64,000 nt of DNA from Erythroxylum novogranatense (taxonomy: Eukaryota > Streptophyta > Magnoliopsida > Malpighiales > Erythroxylaceae): the NCBI GenBank assembly GCA_029891385.1, contig CM057228.1:66346523-66410522 (forward strand), written 5' to 3'. Positions 1 through 11,783 of this stretch are shown here, piece by piece (position 1 is the stretch's first letter; every line of letters starts with the position of its first letter). The notes below the pieces were generated by a model. The model worked only from the letters and a program-made list of their open reading frames with translations, did not search any database and had not been told where the DNA came from. Position numbers and translations under genes: made by a program.

Positions 1-735
1 GCTCTTCCTTCCTCTCTAATCAAGACTATTAAGGAAATTATAAGGAACTTGCTCTTGACTGATACATCTAATACTCATTATATAGCGAAAGTTTCTAGAA
101 AATTTATGTCTTCCAAAGAAATAAGGTGTTCTTGGGGATATCCCTTTGACACTCAATAATAAGACACTCAGTCATGATAAAGCGAATTTAAAGAATTCTT
201 ATAAATAAGGAATTATTGTTGACAAAGTGGATTCATTCCCACTATATAAGCCAAACTGATTTCTCGTCTTTCGAATAAAGGTATGATGCTTATTAGATTA
301 TGCAACTTACTTTTTAGCTTAAGAATCAAGTTAGAGCATGGTTTACAACCATATTAGGGGATGGCTCTAAAGCTAACTTTTGGATTGATAACTGGAGCTC
401 CTTAAGTCCTTTAATGGACTATAACTTCTTTTCCTACTTAAGGGTAATTGTTTCTATTGATGCAACTATCAAGCAAGTTATTTCTAGGAACCTTTTTAAC
501 CCTAATTAGCAAATAAAAGATAGTCAAATAGGATTGGTACAGGGATTCTTAAGAAGCACAAGTTTTGATGACTGTATAGGTTAATAATTCTTTTGGGAAC
601 TTTTTAAACATGTCTTGTAGAGATATAGTAAGGTTTTGGAATCCTAGAGCCCCTTAGTTTCTTTTGGTATGGGTCCAGTCCCCACGAGTTATCTCAATAA
701 TGTGTTTCATATCTTTGATGGTTATCCACGATAAA
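1..735 (+). pseudogene. LINE reverse transcriptase C-terminal fragment, + strand
   Basis: Conceptual translation on the + strand, across several frameshifts and stops, resembles the end of plant LINE ORF2 downstream of the RT palm. The start reads LPSSLIKTI followed by IIRN, and about 330-420 reads VRAWFTTILGDGSKANFWIDN, split here only by my reading; it is the conserved stretch before the zf-RVT domain. After about 540 nothing recognisable remains. It lies in opposite orientation to the larger minus-strand LINE starting at 738 and is a separate, truncated copy cut off by the window edge. No intact reading frame exists. The call rests on family resemblance by eye. Confidence 0.6.
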
Positions 736-775
736 TTCTTTTTTTTGTTATAATTGAGAGAACACCAAACCTATC

Positions 776-1340
776 TCAAAAAGAAATACCATGGGCATCA
801 GCCCAAATAATCAAGGAGAGGGTGTCAGGAATCTCCTCCCAAACATGAAAGGTTGACGAAATGCCATGACCTAATTTAGTCAAACAATCGGCTACAAAAT
901 TACCTTTATGAAGCACATGCCTAATAGAACAGATCCAATTCATAACAAGTAAAGCTTGAATATTCATAACCAAAACAGATAAGGGATGTGAATAGATAAC
1001 ACCACAAGTCACCATCCGCACTGCTTCCATGCTATCTGATTCTACCACAAGCTGTCGAAAACCATGATCTCATGCAAAAATCAAACCATCTCGAATGGAC
1101 CATAACTCTCCCACCTAGATAGTCAAAACACCAATTCGAAACGAATACCCCCTAAACAATGACCAAATGAATCATGCAACAACCCTCCACCACTAGTCAC
1201 CCCAAGATTAACAATAGAATTGCCATCACAATTCAACTTCACCCAACCAGTAGGTGGTGTAGTCCAACCAATCCAACCCCTCACACCTTGAAGCTTCAAT
1301 TTTGAAACAGATTTGAAGACATAACCAGTCAAATTTGCTA
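776..1340 (-). pseudogene. LINE ORF2 RNase H domain (degenerate)
   Basis: Two open segments on the minus strand make up a plant LINE-type RNase H. The first (1332-1123) reads WVKLNCDGN, giving the first catalytic Asp. The second (1048-776) has VESDS, a later acidic position, and HVLHKGNFVADCLTKLGH, the usual end of this domain with its last Asp. A frameshift or stop around 1050-1120 separates them. The domain is the 3'-most part of ORF2 and is followed by a short 3' UTR and poly(A) remnant. Confidence 0.8.
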
Positions 1341-2360
1341 AGGAAAGAAACTCCTTTTAAAAGACTCATAAGTTCCTAGCCTTCCACAACCACCAAATAC
1401 CTGCCAAAAACCAATATGCCCAATCAAAACTAAAAAGACCCATAGCACGAGCACGCAAATTCAAAGCTAGCCAATCAATCAAATCTGTCACAATAAAAAA
1501 AATCATCAGGAACATCCCACTGCTGCCACCGTGCAACTGCACGATTACAATCATGCAATAAATGCAAAGGAGAATCAGCATATAAAGAGCACACTCCACA
1601 CAAATTAAAGGTAGCCAAACCTTATGAGAATCGTAAAAAATTTATCGGAAGACATGAGTGCCTAAGTAACCACAAGAAATTTTTCAATTTTGGTGGGCCA
1701 GCTACCTTCCACAACCAAGAAAAAAATAGACGAAACTGAAACATTAAACACCTCTTCCGAAAGAAGTGCTTTATAAGTTGCTCGAACCGAATAAGCACCA
1801 TTCGAAGAAAAAATTCAAGACATAGTATCCTGCAACAACGTAAATAAAGGCAAAGGAATGGCCTAAATAACCTCCCTGAGAGGATCCGGAATTACAGAAC
1901 ATAAGCTTGAAAAATCCCAAAAAACCATCATTAATTATATGTGCTGCTCGAAAATGTTCTTCCCCTAGTGTCAAACCATCCATATGATCCATTAAAGGAC
2001 CTCCCGAGCACTAAGTATCAAACCAAAGGCTAATCTAAGAACCATCCCCAACCCTCTAAACTAAAAGAGCAAACAAGAAATTAAAACTTTTATCTACCTC
2101 CTTCCATAAACTGGAATCTGAAATCTTAGCGTTCTTGACCTACTTGTCTATTAGTCTTGGCGAGTTTTCTCTCGAATCAAAGATCAAGAGGTCAAAATCA
2201 AAGAACAACTGCCACTATCCATTACAATATTTCTTATGTAACACTTCCACCTACAAAGTAGAATCATTCAAAAATAACTTCCATGCTAACTTACCCAATA
2301 AAGCAACATTCATCAATCTAGAACTTTTTAAAACAAGACCACCATAATTATTTGGCCGAA
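1341..2360 (-). pseudogene. LINE ORF2 region between RT and RNase H (zf-RVT-like)
   Basis: This connects the RT C-terminus to RNase H on the minus strand. Short open pieces (1599-1366, 1992-1771) contain the aromatic-rich stretch FSFDWAYWFLAGIWWLWKAR, typical of the segment before RNase H in plant LINEs. The zinc-finger region itself is too decayed to trace residue by residue. Many stops. Assignment depends mainly on position and on the W-rich segment. Confidence 0.6.
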
Positions 2361-3945
2361 TAAGCTAATTCCAACCAACCAAATGCAGCTTACGCCTCTC
2401 TTGCGAGGAATCCCAATAAAAATCATAAGCCAACTGATCTAAATTACCACAAATAGAGGAAGGTAACCAAACCATTTGCATCGTGTAAATTGGTAGCGAA
2501 GAAATAGAAGACTTAATAAGCACTTCCTTTCCAGTGGGACTCAGAAATTTAGAACACCAATTAACCAACATAGTCTCCAACGAACTCACAATATGCTAAT
2601 AATGAGCAATTGAAGTACGACCATGCAATAACAGAACACCCAAATACCTACCCAATTCCAAAGTAACTACTACTCCTAGCAACTGTTGTAACCGGGACTT
2701 CCGAACACGATAAATAGAATTTGAAAAATAAATTCATGACTTAGAAAGATTAGCCTTCTGCCTACTCACCATACAGAACACATCCAACACCTCACGGACC
2801 ACTGTAGCCTGCTTAGCTGAAGCCTTACCAAAAACCAACAAATCATCAGCAAAAATAAATGAATAATATCTGGCCCACCTTTAGACGCCCTAACCGACAT
2901 CCATTTTTTACTCCTCAGTGTTCTTTGAATAAGCATAGTCAAACCTTCCATACAAAGAACAAATAAATAAGGGGAGATTGGATCTCCTTGGCGAAGCCCT
3001 CGAGTCACAAAGAATGATGCAAAGGGGCTGTCGTTCCATAGAATAACCAATAAAGATTGAGAAAGAGCACTTAAAATCAAATTAATCCACCGAGAAGGAA
3101 AACCAAAGACCTGCAACACAAACCGCAGATAGTCCCAATTAACCATATCTTAGGCCTTCTCCAAATTAACTTTTAAAGCAAAATGGCCCACTTTAGTTTT
3201 AGACCACCTAAAAAATGCAGTAGTTCCTGAGTAATAATAATATTATCAATAGTGGTATGACCAGGAATAAAACTACTCTGGAACGGGTTAACCAAGCCAT
3301 CCATAAAAGGTTTCAAATGATTTGACAAAACCTTCATTACCACTTTATACAACACATTGCAAAGTGTAATAGGTTGAAATTGAGAAATCGATTCTGAATC
3401 ATTAACCTTAGGAATAAGCACAATAAAACCCTTAGCAACTTGAGCATCCATCACACTAGAATTAAAAGTTTGCGACACAAACTAGAAAACCTCTTCACCA
3501 ACCACATCTCAATACTTCTTTAAAAATATGGGTTAAAAACCATCCAGCCCAGGGACCTTATAAGAACCCATACTTGAAACCGCCAGCCAAACTTCTTCCC
3601 AAGTAATGGGTGTCAACATATCTACAACTGCCATCTCAGATAACCGAGGAAAATTCAAACCAGCCAAATTTGAGAACAACTATGCAAAGAACCCCACTGC
3701 CATATCCTTCAATAAAGCTGGATCAGACACCCTCTCCCCAGCATCATTCTTTAAACATTCAATTTTATTTTGTCTCCAACAAACCCTAGTAATCGCATGA
3801 TAATATTTAGTACAACAATCCCCATCCTTGATCCAAGTCGCACGAGACTTCTGAAACCAAAGTGTCTCTTCCTGTTTCAAACACAAATCATATTAGCATA
3901 TCAAATCTTTTTCAGGCAACAAGAGAGAAGAAGAAGGATGATTCT
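2361..3945 (-). pseudogene. LINE ORF2 reverse transcriptase (degenerate)
   Basis: Minus-strand segments in order: a linker ending QEETLWFQKSRATWIKDGD (about 3880-3824), the RT fingers with FIVLIPKVND and PITLCNVLYKVVMKVLSNHL (3478-3173), then RGLRQGDPISPYLFVLCMEGL (palm) and a FADD catalytic motif at about 2853-2842, which is one base out of frame with the preceding palm segment. The thumb follows (2589-2365) with WCSKFLSPTGKEVLIKSSIS. Family and order are clear. At least one frameshift lies immediately before FADD and several stops are present, so no active enzyme is encoded. Confidence 0.85.
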
Positions 3946-3950
3946 GAATA
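3946..3950. repeat. Target-site duplication GAATA, left of solo LTR
   Basis: GAATA directly precedes the TG of the LTR and recurs exactly at 6219-6223 after its CA. Confidence 0.9.
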
Positions 3951-4610
3951 TGTTGGGCCCCAAATTATTTTTCTTGATGTTATTAGGTATGAATTATGTT
4001 GATTGTGTAAATTGTTGCATAGTTTGATTTTAGTGGGAATGTTAGTGGAAAATTAAGATTAATTTGAGATTAGTGTGGAATAAGTGGTAATGGGGGAATA
4101 AAAGTGTATAAGGGCATAATGGGCAAGTCACTTAAGTTGGGGTGGTTAAAGCCTAACTAGGAGGGGCATTCTAGTCTTTATGCCTTCTTTTAGAGATTAG
4201 GGAATTAGAAGAAGAAAAGAAAGAAAGGAAAAGAAAAGAAAGGAGAAGAGATAGTCGTGGGAAGAGAAGAAGAAGAAGAGAAAAAGAGGAAAGCTAGGGT
4301 TGGTGATTTTCGAAGGATTTGAAACATTCTCTGGTAAGTATGAGTTTATTTTTTTTTGTTTGAGATGGATTAAACTCTAGATTTGTTTGGAATGAGCTAG
4401 GAACGATGGTTTAGGGTTTACGGGAAAAATAGGTGAAATCTCTTAGGGTTGTTGATTTGGTTGTGTTTTTGTTGATGATTTTGTGTTGAATGAGTTTATA
4501 AATGAAGTATCAAGCATGATCTAAAGTTTAAGTGTGTTGCATGAGAAAAAGAGTAGGATTGAAGTGGGAAAATGTAGGAAAAATGGGGTTCGGAGTCGCT
4601 CCTCCAACCC

Positions 4611-4836
4611 GCACGTCATGACGTGCTCATGAGCACGCCGCGGCATACGGCAGAAGGGCGGCACTCCGCGTGCACAAGGTGCATGTCGCGGCGTGCACGA
4701 ATGATGTGCACGTCGCGGCGCACAAAAGTGCACTTCGCGACGTGCGTGAGGTGAGCACGTCGCGACGCACACATTTGTGCTCGTCGCGATGAGCCAGGGA
4801 GTTGGGTCGTTCGCCGCGGCGAGCCCCAGGTTGTCC
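4611..4836. repeat. GC-rich palindromic minisatellite inside solo LTR
   Basis: A strongly GC-rich block in AT-rich surroundings. It opens with two perfect palindromes, GCACGTCATGACGTGC (4611-4626) and GTGCTCATGAGCAC (4623-4636). It continues as roughly five diverged ~25-33 bp units centred on GTCGCG flanked by GTGCAC or GTGCGT. Each unit could fold on itself. Confidence 0.75.
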
Positions 4837-5787
4837 GAAAGTGATGTTTTGATGTTTTGAGCATATCTTTTGTTACAGAAGTCCTATTGAGGTGATTTTT
4901 GATGCGTTATAAACTAGAGTCATAGATCTACAAGTTTTGTGAAGTAAAGAAGTTCTGAATCAGTCTCTAAGGATATGAAATTTTGGATGGAAGTTAAGAA
5001 TGGAAATATTGTTTCAGCATGAGTTATTGAATGGGATTTTGGTTCTTATTTTAGGAAATCAAGTGAGGCAAGAGGATCAAGAGGATCTAGAGGAAACTCA
5101 TTCCTAGGCAAGAACAAGCAAGGAATTGAAGGTGGGTTCATATTTATAATAGAAGACATAAGTTACTCATTGTTTTGTTCAAATCAAGAAAGATTTAACG
5201 CTTTAAATTGCATCATCAATGATTGCATTACATGCTATTGTGGAATGATTTTATTTTGCTATATGATTTGCATTCATGATTATTAAAAAGGTTTTCAAAA
5301 GGGGTGTTCTCCTTTCAAGAATACATGTACATGAAATCATGTTTTACGAAATATATGACAAGCAAGTTTACAAGCAAGTGCCAGTTTGGCAAACAAGTTT
5401 ACAAGAATTGGAATCATGCATGTTATGTGGGTTTGCGGTATGTCCCTCACGAACAGTCAAGTGTACATTGACTCGCAAAAAGGCTTCTCCCGCCTGCCCA
5501 CAAGTGGCACAGGGTTCCTCATAAGGATTTCCCTCACGAAACTACGTCTACACATAATCATTCCGATGGGAATGTGTAGTACGTCATGAATCAGGGACTA
5601 ACCCAAACCATTATGTTATGTATTTATGATCTGTTGTTATGTTTCATGCATCATGAATTGTTCCTGAATCAAGCATTTCAAGATAATGACTCATACATGC
5701 TCAATTGCTATGATTTCAACAAGTACCACGACAATGAGTTATTTTTTATTACTTTTGCTTATTTCACTATTATAAATATGTTCTCAC

Positions 5788-5801
5788 GAGCTTTATAGCT
5801 C
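5788..5801 (+). other. LTR hairpin GAGCT-TTAT-AGCTC
   Basis: A five-base-pair stem followed by CACCCCCTC. Equivalent hairpins followed by CACCC or CAACCC sit near the 3' end of the other gypsy LTRs in this window. Confidence 0.6.
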
Positions 5802-6218
5802 ACCCCCTCTATTTCTCCCCCATTCAGGTGACGAGCAAGAGACCGAGTGAGTCACGAGTTATGGCAGCACTCTATTTTGTTATGTTTACATATTTTCAAT
5901 GTTATATTTTTGGAAGTCAAGGCATTAGTTATATTTCAAGTATTATTGGTTCAAGGGTATTTTGTATTTTTGGCTCTTGAACTCAAAGTTGTAATTTGGT
6001 TTGAAATGTCCTTAAAGCTTTGTAAAACTCATCTTTTGGAGCAAGAATTATGGATTTGTTGTTTAAATCAAATGAACGTAGGTTTCAAGCTTGTTTCCTG
6101 TAGGCCCATTGAGCTCCCAAGAGTCTTTTCTTTAATCGATTAATTAACATGTTTCACCCCTCGCATACAGTACCACGCTCTCATGTCCGATGTTGGGCTC
6201 AGGCAGCGAGGTCCAACA

Positions 6219-6223
6219 GAATA
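6219..6223. repeat. Target-site duplication GAATA, right of solo LTR
   Basis: Exact repeat of 3946-3950, immediately after the terminal CA of the LTR. Confidence 0.9.
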
Positions 6224-7113
6224 ACCAACTGAACACCCTTTATTCGCTTTACTAAGACTCTCTTATTTTAAAAAATATTACCGAAAAATTCCTTATTCCA
6301 ACGTAAAGCTTGTTCTTGAATCGTCAAAAGAGCACCAGAAATAGAATCATGAGGTGCAAACCATGCCAATGAAACAACTTGTTTAAAATCATCCCATAAA
6401 GTCCAAGCAGCCTCAAGCCTGAATGACCTCTCCAAAGAAAAGGAAGAGAAACCACTCAAAGACAATAATAGAGGAAAATGATCAGAAACAAGCTGAGACA
6501 AAGACATAACTGAAGCTTTAGGAAATCTTAGCCACCAACCAGCATTACACAAAGCCCGATCTAAACGTTCTTATATAACACCAATTCTAGTAATGGAGCG
6601 TGTCCAAGTAAACTGGCAACCCACACAACCCAAATCCATAAGTGAGCAACAGTTTCAATGCCATAAAAACCTATGGACATATGCAATGTCATTAAAATCA
6701 CCAAATAACAACCAAGGCGTAGCTACATAATCTACAATATCATACATCTGAGACCAAAAAAATCGTGCCTACTATGAATAGGACTAGCATACACCGCAGT
6801 AAGAAACCAACTACTACTCCCCCTAACATCAACTGAGCAATGAATAAACTGAGTATCCATCCGTAGCAAACGTATATCACAAATATTCTTATTCCAAAAC
6901 AACCAAACACCACTAGCAAAACCAACAAAATGAGAAAGGAAGAAGTCAACAAACCTACTTTTTTCGCCACCCTATTTGCTTTTTATCTGAAATTCGAGGC
7001 TCCATAATAATCAAAATGTCCGAACAATGAAGTTGACATAATTATTTTACATGAGTCAAAAAACTCCTCTTCACAACTCCACCACAATTCCACTGTATAA
7101 TTTTTAAATCCAT
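6224..7113 (-). pseudogene. LINE ORF2 endonuclease (EEP/APE-like, degenerate)
   Basis: ORF2 probably starts with the ATG at 7113-7111 (minus strand). This gives MDLKIIQWNCGG, the conserved N-terminus of plant LINE endonucleases with its catalytic Asn. An in-frame stop follows about 23 codons in. At about 6490-6475 SDHFPLLLSLSG supplies the conserved SDH active-site motif. The domain runs on through WNKEFFGNIF and into KRVLVKRIKGVQ before it is cut by the solo LTR. Its usual role is nicking target DNA to prime reverse transcription. Broken by stops. Confidence 0.82.
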
Positions 7114-8830
7114 TAAAAAATGTAAAAGAAGGGGCTAGAATCTTACAACTTTCTAGGTGGGCTTCGACTTCGACAACGACCACAATCTCCATGATCATCG
7201 AAATGTCATCACCGATCACCAACAAAACCACACCATTCACTACACAGCTAACTTTGGGAGCCAAAGCTACTGAAAGTACCATTGGTGTCTCACCCACAAT
7301 GACATCACCAGCAACTGGGTCGGGAGGTTTTGGTTTAATCGAAACAAATGTTGCCACCCCTCTATGACCAATATTATTGAGCACCGGCAACACAGGCATC
7401 TCCGCTGACAAAATGCGAGGAACCTGAGAATCCACGACTAAAATCTGGTGTGATACAGCAGACACCATACCCTCAACCTTCATCCCAGAACTTTGTCCAC
7501 CCTCCAAAGCCTCCGTTCTCCTAGGTACAACCATTGGACCCTCAGAAATAGGCCTACTTATAATAGGCCCAAGTCAAAATTGTCCCTTCTCATTACCAGA
7601 TCTCACAACCCCCTTAACCACCATAGGTTTTTTACCTTTACCTCTTGGACCCACTGGCCCATTACCACTAAAAATCCTCTTGCCAGGCTCAACCGAGCCC
7701 TTATCCACCTTGTTAACCACTCGATCCTCCTCCTGTAAAGATACGGTCTTCTCCTGAGAAATAGAAGAAGACTTACTTCTAACAGTATGTTGTGGGGACG
7801 ATGTGCAACCAACTATGCGCCAAAGATATCCTCTTTAGAATTGGAACTAGAATCAATCATCGCCATATCCTTAGCTACACCAACGGTTGCCTCCTTAGTA
7901 GTCACTGGAATCACTGCCCCTATATAATTTTCAATACTATGATTGACATAGCCACATCTTGAACAGACCCCTAAAATGCCTTGGTATTCCACACGCCTCT
8001 AGGCACCTCTAATGAAAACCTTAAGGACAAGAGGTTGTTCAAGATTTACTCCGATACAAACTCTAACAAAACATTCTCTAGTAGCCATGGACGTCTGCCT
8101 ATTCACCTTAATGGGCATGCCAACAGCACTAGTGTTGGCAAACAGGAATTCATCATAATGAAATTCCATTGGAAATTCAATAAAACGAACCCAAGTAACC
8201 ATTGAGAAAATGCGAGCCGAAGATGGCTGAAAACCAAGCTTCCACTTCTGAATATACAATGGTTGACCTCCAACAATATACGGACCATTGGATACTATTC
8301 GCAACATATCCTCCTCTGCAAACTTGGCAAGGAAAAAACCAAACTCCAAATCAATAAGATCTAGTCCTGCAGAAGGCTTTCAAAGCAAGTGCAACCGATA
8401 CTCTAAGTATGTAAAATGAACAGTCCTCCCGTAAATGTTAACAATGAGAGCATCGTTCCACTTACCACTAACTTCCTTGACAATATCATCATCAACTAGA
8501 ACCTTTGATCGCAAGTAATCATTCCCTTTAAACAAATTTTTTCCATCCACTGAATATAAAGATCAAAAGTCGAACTCAGACCGACCAAAGAAGTAGACTT
8601 TGCCCGAGATAACTGCTCGACCAAACATTCACGAAAAGAAGATGGTGACCGTGCATGCAACGCAGCAGTATCCTACAAAACGGGACCAAAAACCGTAGAG
8701 GAAGCTAAAGCAGAACCAGGCAGTTATCCCACCTAAAAATTAGTCACATTCGGTGCAGGACAAGGCACAAGCTGAACCCCTTCTATTCTTGTAAAGGATA
8801 GCACGTGGACTTGTTAACCCTAAACTGCAA
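7114..8830 (-). pseudogene. LINE ORF1 with DUF4283 domain and zinc knuckle (degenerate)
   Basis: The segment at 8349-7999, extended upstream to about 8560, matches the DUF4283 domain of plant LINE ORF1: a WNDALIV-type start, LIDLEFGFFLAKF, GPYIVGGQPLYIQKW and a tail reading ATRECFVRVCIGV. About 7960-7920 follows a CSRCGYVNHSIENY knuckle of C-x2-C-x4-H type, in which the last Cys is replaced by Tyr. The rest up to the ORF2 start is low-complexity, Val/Pro-rich sequence (7534-6983 is open but runs across the ORF1/ORF2 boundary in a wrong frame for EN). The role is probably RNA binding within the LINE particle. Several stops. Confidence 0.78.
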
Positions 8831-8900
8831 GAATCCAACAAAATTTTGTGGACGCAAAAACTAATGGCGACGAAGGAGAACAGAATTGAATTTTCTCATA

Positions 8901-9530
8901 AACAGATCATAAAATCAAAAGGATAAGAGAGAAAATGAGGTCATGCCAACACCAGGATCTCTAATTCCTCTTAAACACTTGACCATTATATTTTTTCAAT
9001 GTTAATATTCTAACTATTTATGGAAAAGATACTCATCCCAATTCTACTTGGCATGGAATGATGGAATGGATTATGTAAAGTAGATGGAGATGCAAGCATG
9101 AGCTCTACTTTTGAAGATTAGTGTATGAAATGTGGAAGGAAAGGAATAATTGTATGTTTTAGAACAAAGAGAGATAAATGAATTCCTTTGTAATGAAATA
9201 CTTACTGGAATGAAGGAACATAGTTTAATTCTCGACAACATATGATTCTTAGAACTCAATGATAAAGAGGTCATCTAAAGTTTATTACCCTCTTGTTGTA
9301 AAGCCTATTGGATTAGAAGTCCTCTAGGACCAAGCTCTCGGTTGTTATGCTTGTAAGACTCTTATAAGTCTTCCATCCTTCTCCGTCCCTTTCATACTTC
9401 CTGCTGTGGAGGGAGTTCCCGTTCCAAAACTTGGGTGTCTCTGCGTATTTTTTTAGACCCTCACCTTTTTCTTTACTTTTATCACTGTACACTAGTTTTT
9501 TCATATTATTGGCCCCTTTAAGTTTTGCCC
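8901..9530. other. Unassigned AT-rich sequence
   Basis: About 630 bp between the LINE 5' end and the TTA microsatellite. I see only short ORFs without recognisable motifs, and no RNA gene. Confidence 0.5.

Positions 9531-9599
<69 letters not shown>
9531..9599. repeat. (TTA)n microsatellite
   Basis: About 23 uninterrupted TTA units, followed by a further ~60 bp of degenerate TTA/TTAG sequence. Confidence 0.95.
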
Positions 9600-9810
9600 G
9601 TAGTATTACGATTATTTGTGATTAGTATTATTAGTGTTAGTATTATTAGTGTTATTTGTATTTATTTTAGCTATATCTTGCGATTTGAGTATTTTTACTA
9701 TTTTTTCCTATTTAGTACTTTTTCCTCATTACTTGTATTTTTATTTATTTTTATGTGTTTTGAATTGTTTTTGTTACCTGCATCATTATTATATTGTCCC
9801 ATTTACATAT

Positions 9811-9935
9811 GGGTCCACCGGAAACAGCCTCTCTACTATGTAGGGGTAAGGCTGAGTATTATCAGACCTCCCCAGACCCTACTTTATTGCGAAATTTCAG
9901 ACTGGGTGATGATGATGATGATGATGATGAAATGT
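9811..9935 (+). mobile_element. Au-SINE / RTE-LINE-like 3' tail
   Basis: GGGTCCACCGGAAACAGCCT, then a TAGGGGTAAGG-type segment, CCTCCCCAGACCCTACTT, CAGACTGGGTGATG and a trinucleotide (GAT)n end match the conserved 3' region of plant Au SINEs and of the RTE-type LINEs that share this tail. The sequence before it (9600-9810) is AT-rich and shows no clear pol III A/B boxes, so I cannot decide between SINE and 5'-truncated RTE copy. Confidence 0.6.
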
Positions 9936-10270
9936 ATAATTTCAAAAGGTTTTGATACCTCTTTCTCTTTCTTTGATTATGTAATCTATTTTTACGAAGA
10001 ATTTAAACTGTGATGACCACCTAACTTTATTTTTTATTTAAAAGTTTCTAATTATCAATAAATTTTTAATTATTATTTTTATTAATAATAATTGTCTTAT
10101 TACTATTAGATTTAGGGATAGAGGTATTAGAAATAAAGCTGAATTCTTTTAAAATTTTATTTTTTAAAATTAGTTTATTAGGTTACAGGTTCAACTTAAT
10201 CAAATGGTCTCCTGTTCATGAAGGGCTTATATATATCGGTACCTTGGCGAATATATATATATTGTGATTC
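9936..10270. other. AT-rich spacer
   Basis: AT-rich sequence with short TA runs near 10230-10260. No gene or element boundary is recognisable before the MITE target duplication. Confidence 0.5.
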
Positions 10271-10273
10271 TAA

Positions 10274-10700
10274 CACTGCGTTTGGTTGTTGTCTCTAGTA
10301 GCTGGAGGCGAAACAGAACAGGACATAACAGAATAAACACTGGAGACAGTGAAGTGTTTGGTTGTGTTAGACAGAATAGAAATTTCTGTCTTAGTCTCGA
10401 GGACAGAAGGTGTTTGGTTGCAGGGGACAGAACGAAAAATAGTGCAAATAACAAATATGCCCCTAGTCATTAATATGATTTGAAATATGTAATTCATTGA
10501 TACTTTTATTATGAATGGATTGTAATAATAAATTTTAATAATAATAAATACAAATTATATAATAATAATAATAAATTTGAATAAATTGTAATAATAAATT
10601 TGAATAATAATAAATAAAATTGTATAATAATAATAATAATAACAATAATAATAAATTTGAAAAATTGTAATAATATATTTGAATAATAATAAATTCAAAT

Positions 10701-10747
<47 letters not shown>

Positions 10748-10788
10748 TTTGAGTAATAGTCAATACAAATTATATAATAATAATAATA

Positions 10789-10829
<41 letters not shown>

Positions 10830-10944
10830 TTGAAAAAATTGTAATAATATATTTGAATAATAATAAATTCAAATTACATAATAATAATAAGAATAAGAAT
10901 AAGAATAATAATAATAATAAATTTGAGTAATAATCAATACAAAT

Positions 10945-10983
<39 letters not shown>

Positions 10984-11028
10984 TTGAATAAATTGTAATA
11001 ATATATTTGAATAATAATAAATACCAAT

Positions 11029-11104
<76 letters not shown>

Positions 11105-11159
11105 TAATAATAAATTTGAAAAATTGTAATAATATATTTGAATAATAATAAATACATAT

Positions 11160-11201
<42 letters not shown>

Positions 11202-11279
11202 TTGAGTAATAATCAATACAAATTATATAATAATAATAATAAATTTTAATAATATATTTGAATAATAATAAATACAAAT

Positions 11280-11318
<39 letters not shown>

Positions 11319-11530
11319 TTGACTAATAATCAATAGAAATTATATAATAATAATAATAAAAATTGAATAATAATAAATACAAATTATATAATAATAATAA
11401 TAATAACAATAATAATAATAATAATAATTTTGAATAAATTGTAATAATAAATTTGAATAATAATAAATACAAATTATATAATAATAATAATAATAACAAT
11501 AATAAAATTTGAATAATAATAAATACAAAT

Positions 11531-11569
<39 letters not shown>

Positions 11570-11614
11570 TTGAATAAATTGTAATAATAAATTTGAATAA
11601 TAATAAATACAAAT

Positions 11615-11651
<37 letters not shown>

Positions 11652-11713
11652 CAATAATAATAAATTTGAATTAATTGTAATAATAAATTTGAATAATAAT
11701 AATAAATACAAAT

Positions 11714-11783
<70 letters not shown>

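Larger units (their letters stand above)
3951..6218 (+). mobile_element. Solo LTR (2,268 bp) inserted in the LINE
   Basis: It starts TGTTGGGCC and ends GGTCCAACA, which are near-perfect inverted termini with the TG...CA of an LTR, and has matching 5-bp flanks. There is no coding region, primer-binding site or second LTR, so it is a solo LTR left by LTR-LTR recombination. Orientation + is inferred because the order of internal landmarks (GC-rich island at 4611-4836, a GCATATCTTTT-like box just after, then a GAGCT/AGCTC hairpin near the 3' end) matches the gypsy LTRs further along the window. The small ORFs in it are not genes. Superfamily is most likely Ty3-gypsy. Confidence 0.88.
738..8900 (-). 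mobile_element. Plant L1-type LINE retrotransposon, interrupted by a solo LTR
   Basis: Read on the minus strand from about 8900 down to 738, the order is ORF1 (DUF4283 and a zinc knuckle), endonuclease, reverse transcriptase, zf-RVT-like linker and RNase H, as in plant L1-type LINEs. A T-run at about 738-748 would be the remains of the poly(A) tail. ORF2 is split at 3946-6223 by a solo LTR; removing it and one target copy rejoins the endonuclease-RT linker. Stops and frameshifts are scattered throughout, so it is dead. The 5' end is approximate, and I found no convincing target-site duplication. Confidence 0.85.

Noticed and set aside
4521..5589. Cys/His/Arg-rich ORFs in the solo LTR
   Set aside because: They follow from the GC-rich minisatellite and have no LTR-independent support.
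9431..10013. ORFs rich in Leu or Ile over the TTA tract
   Set aside because: They are translations of a microsatellite and SINE-like tail, with no independent coding evidence.
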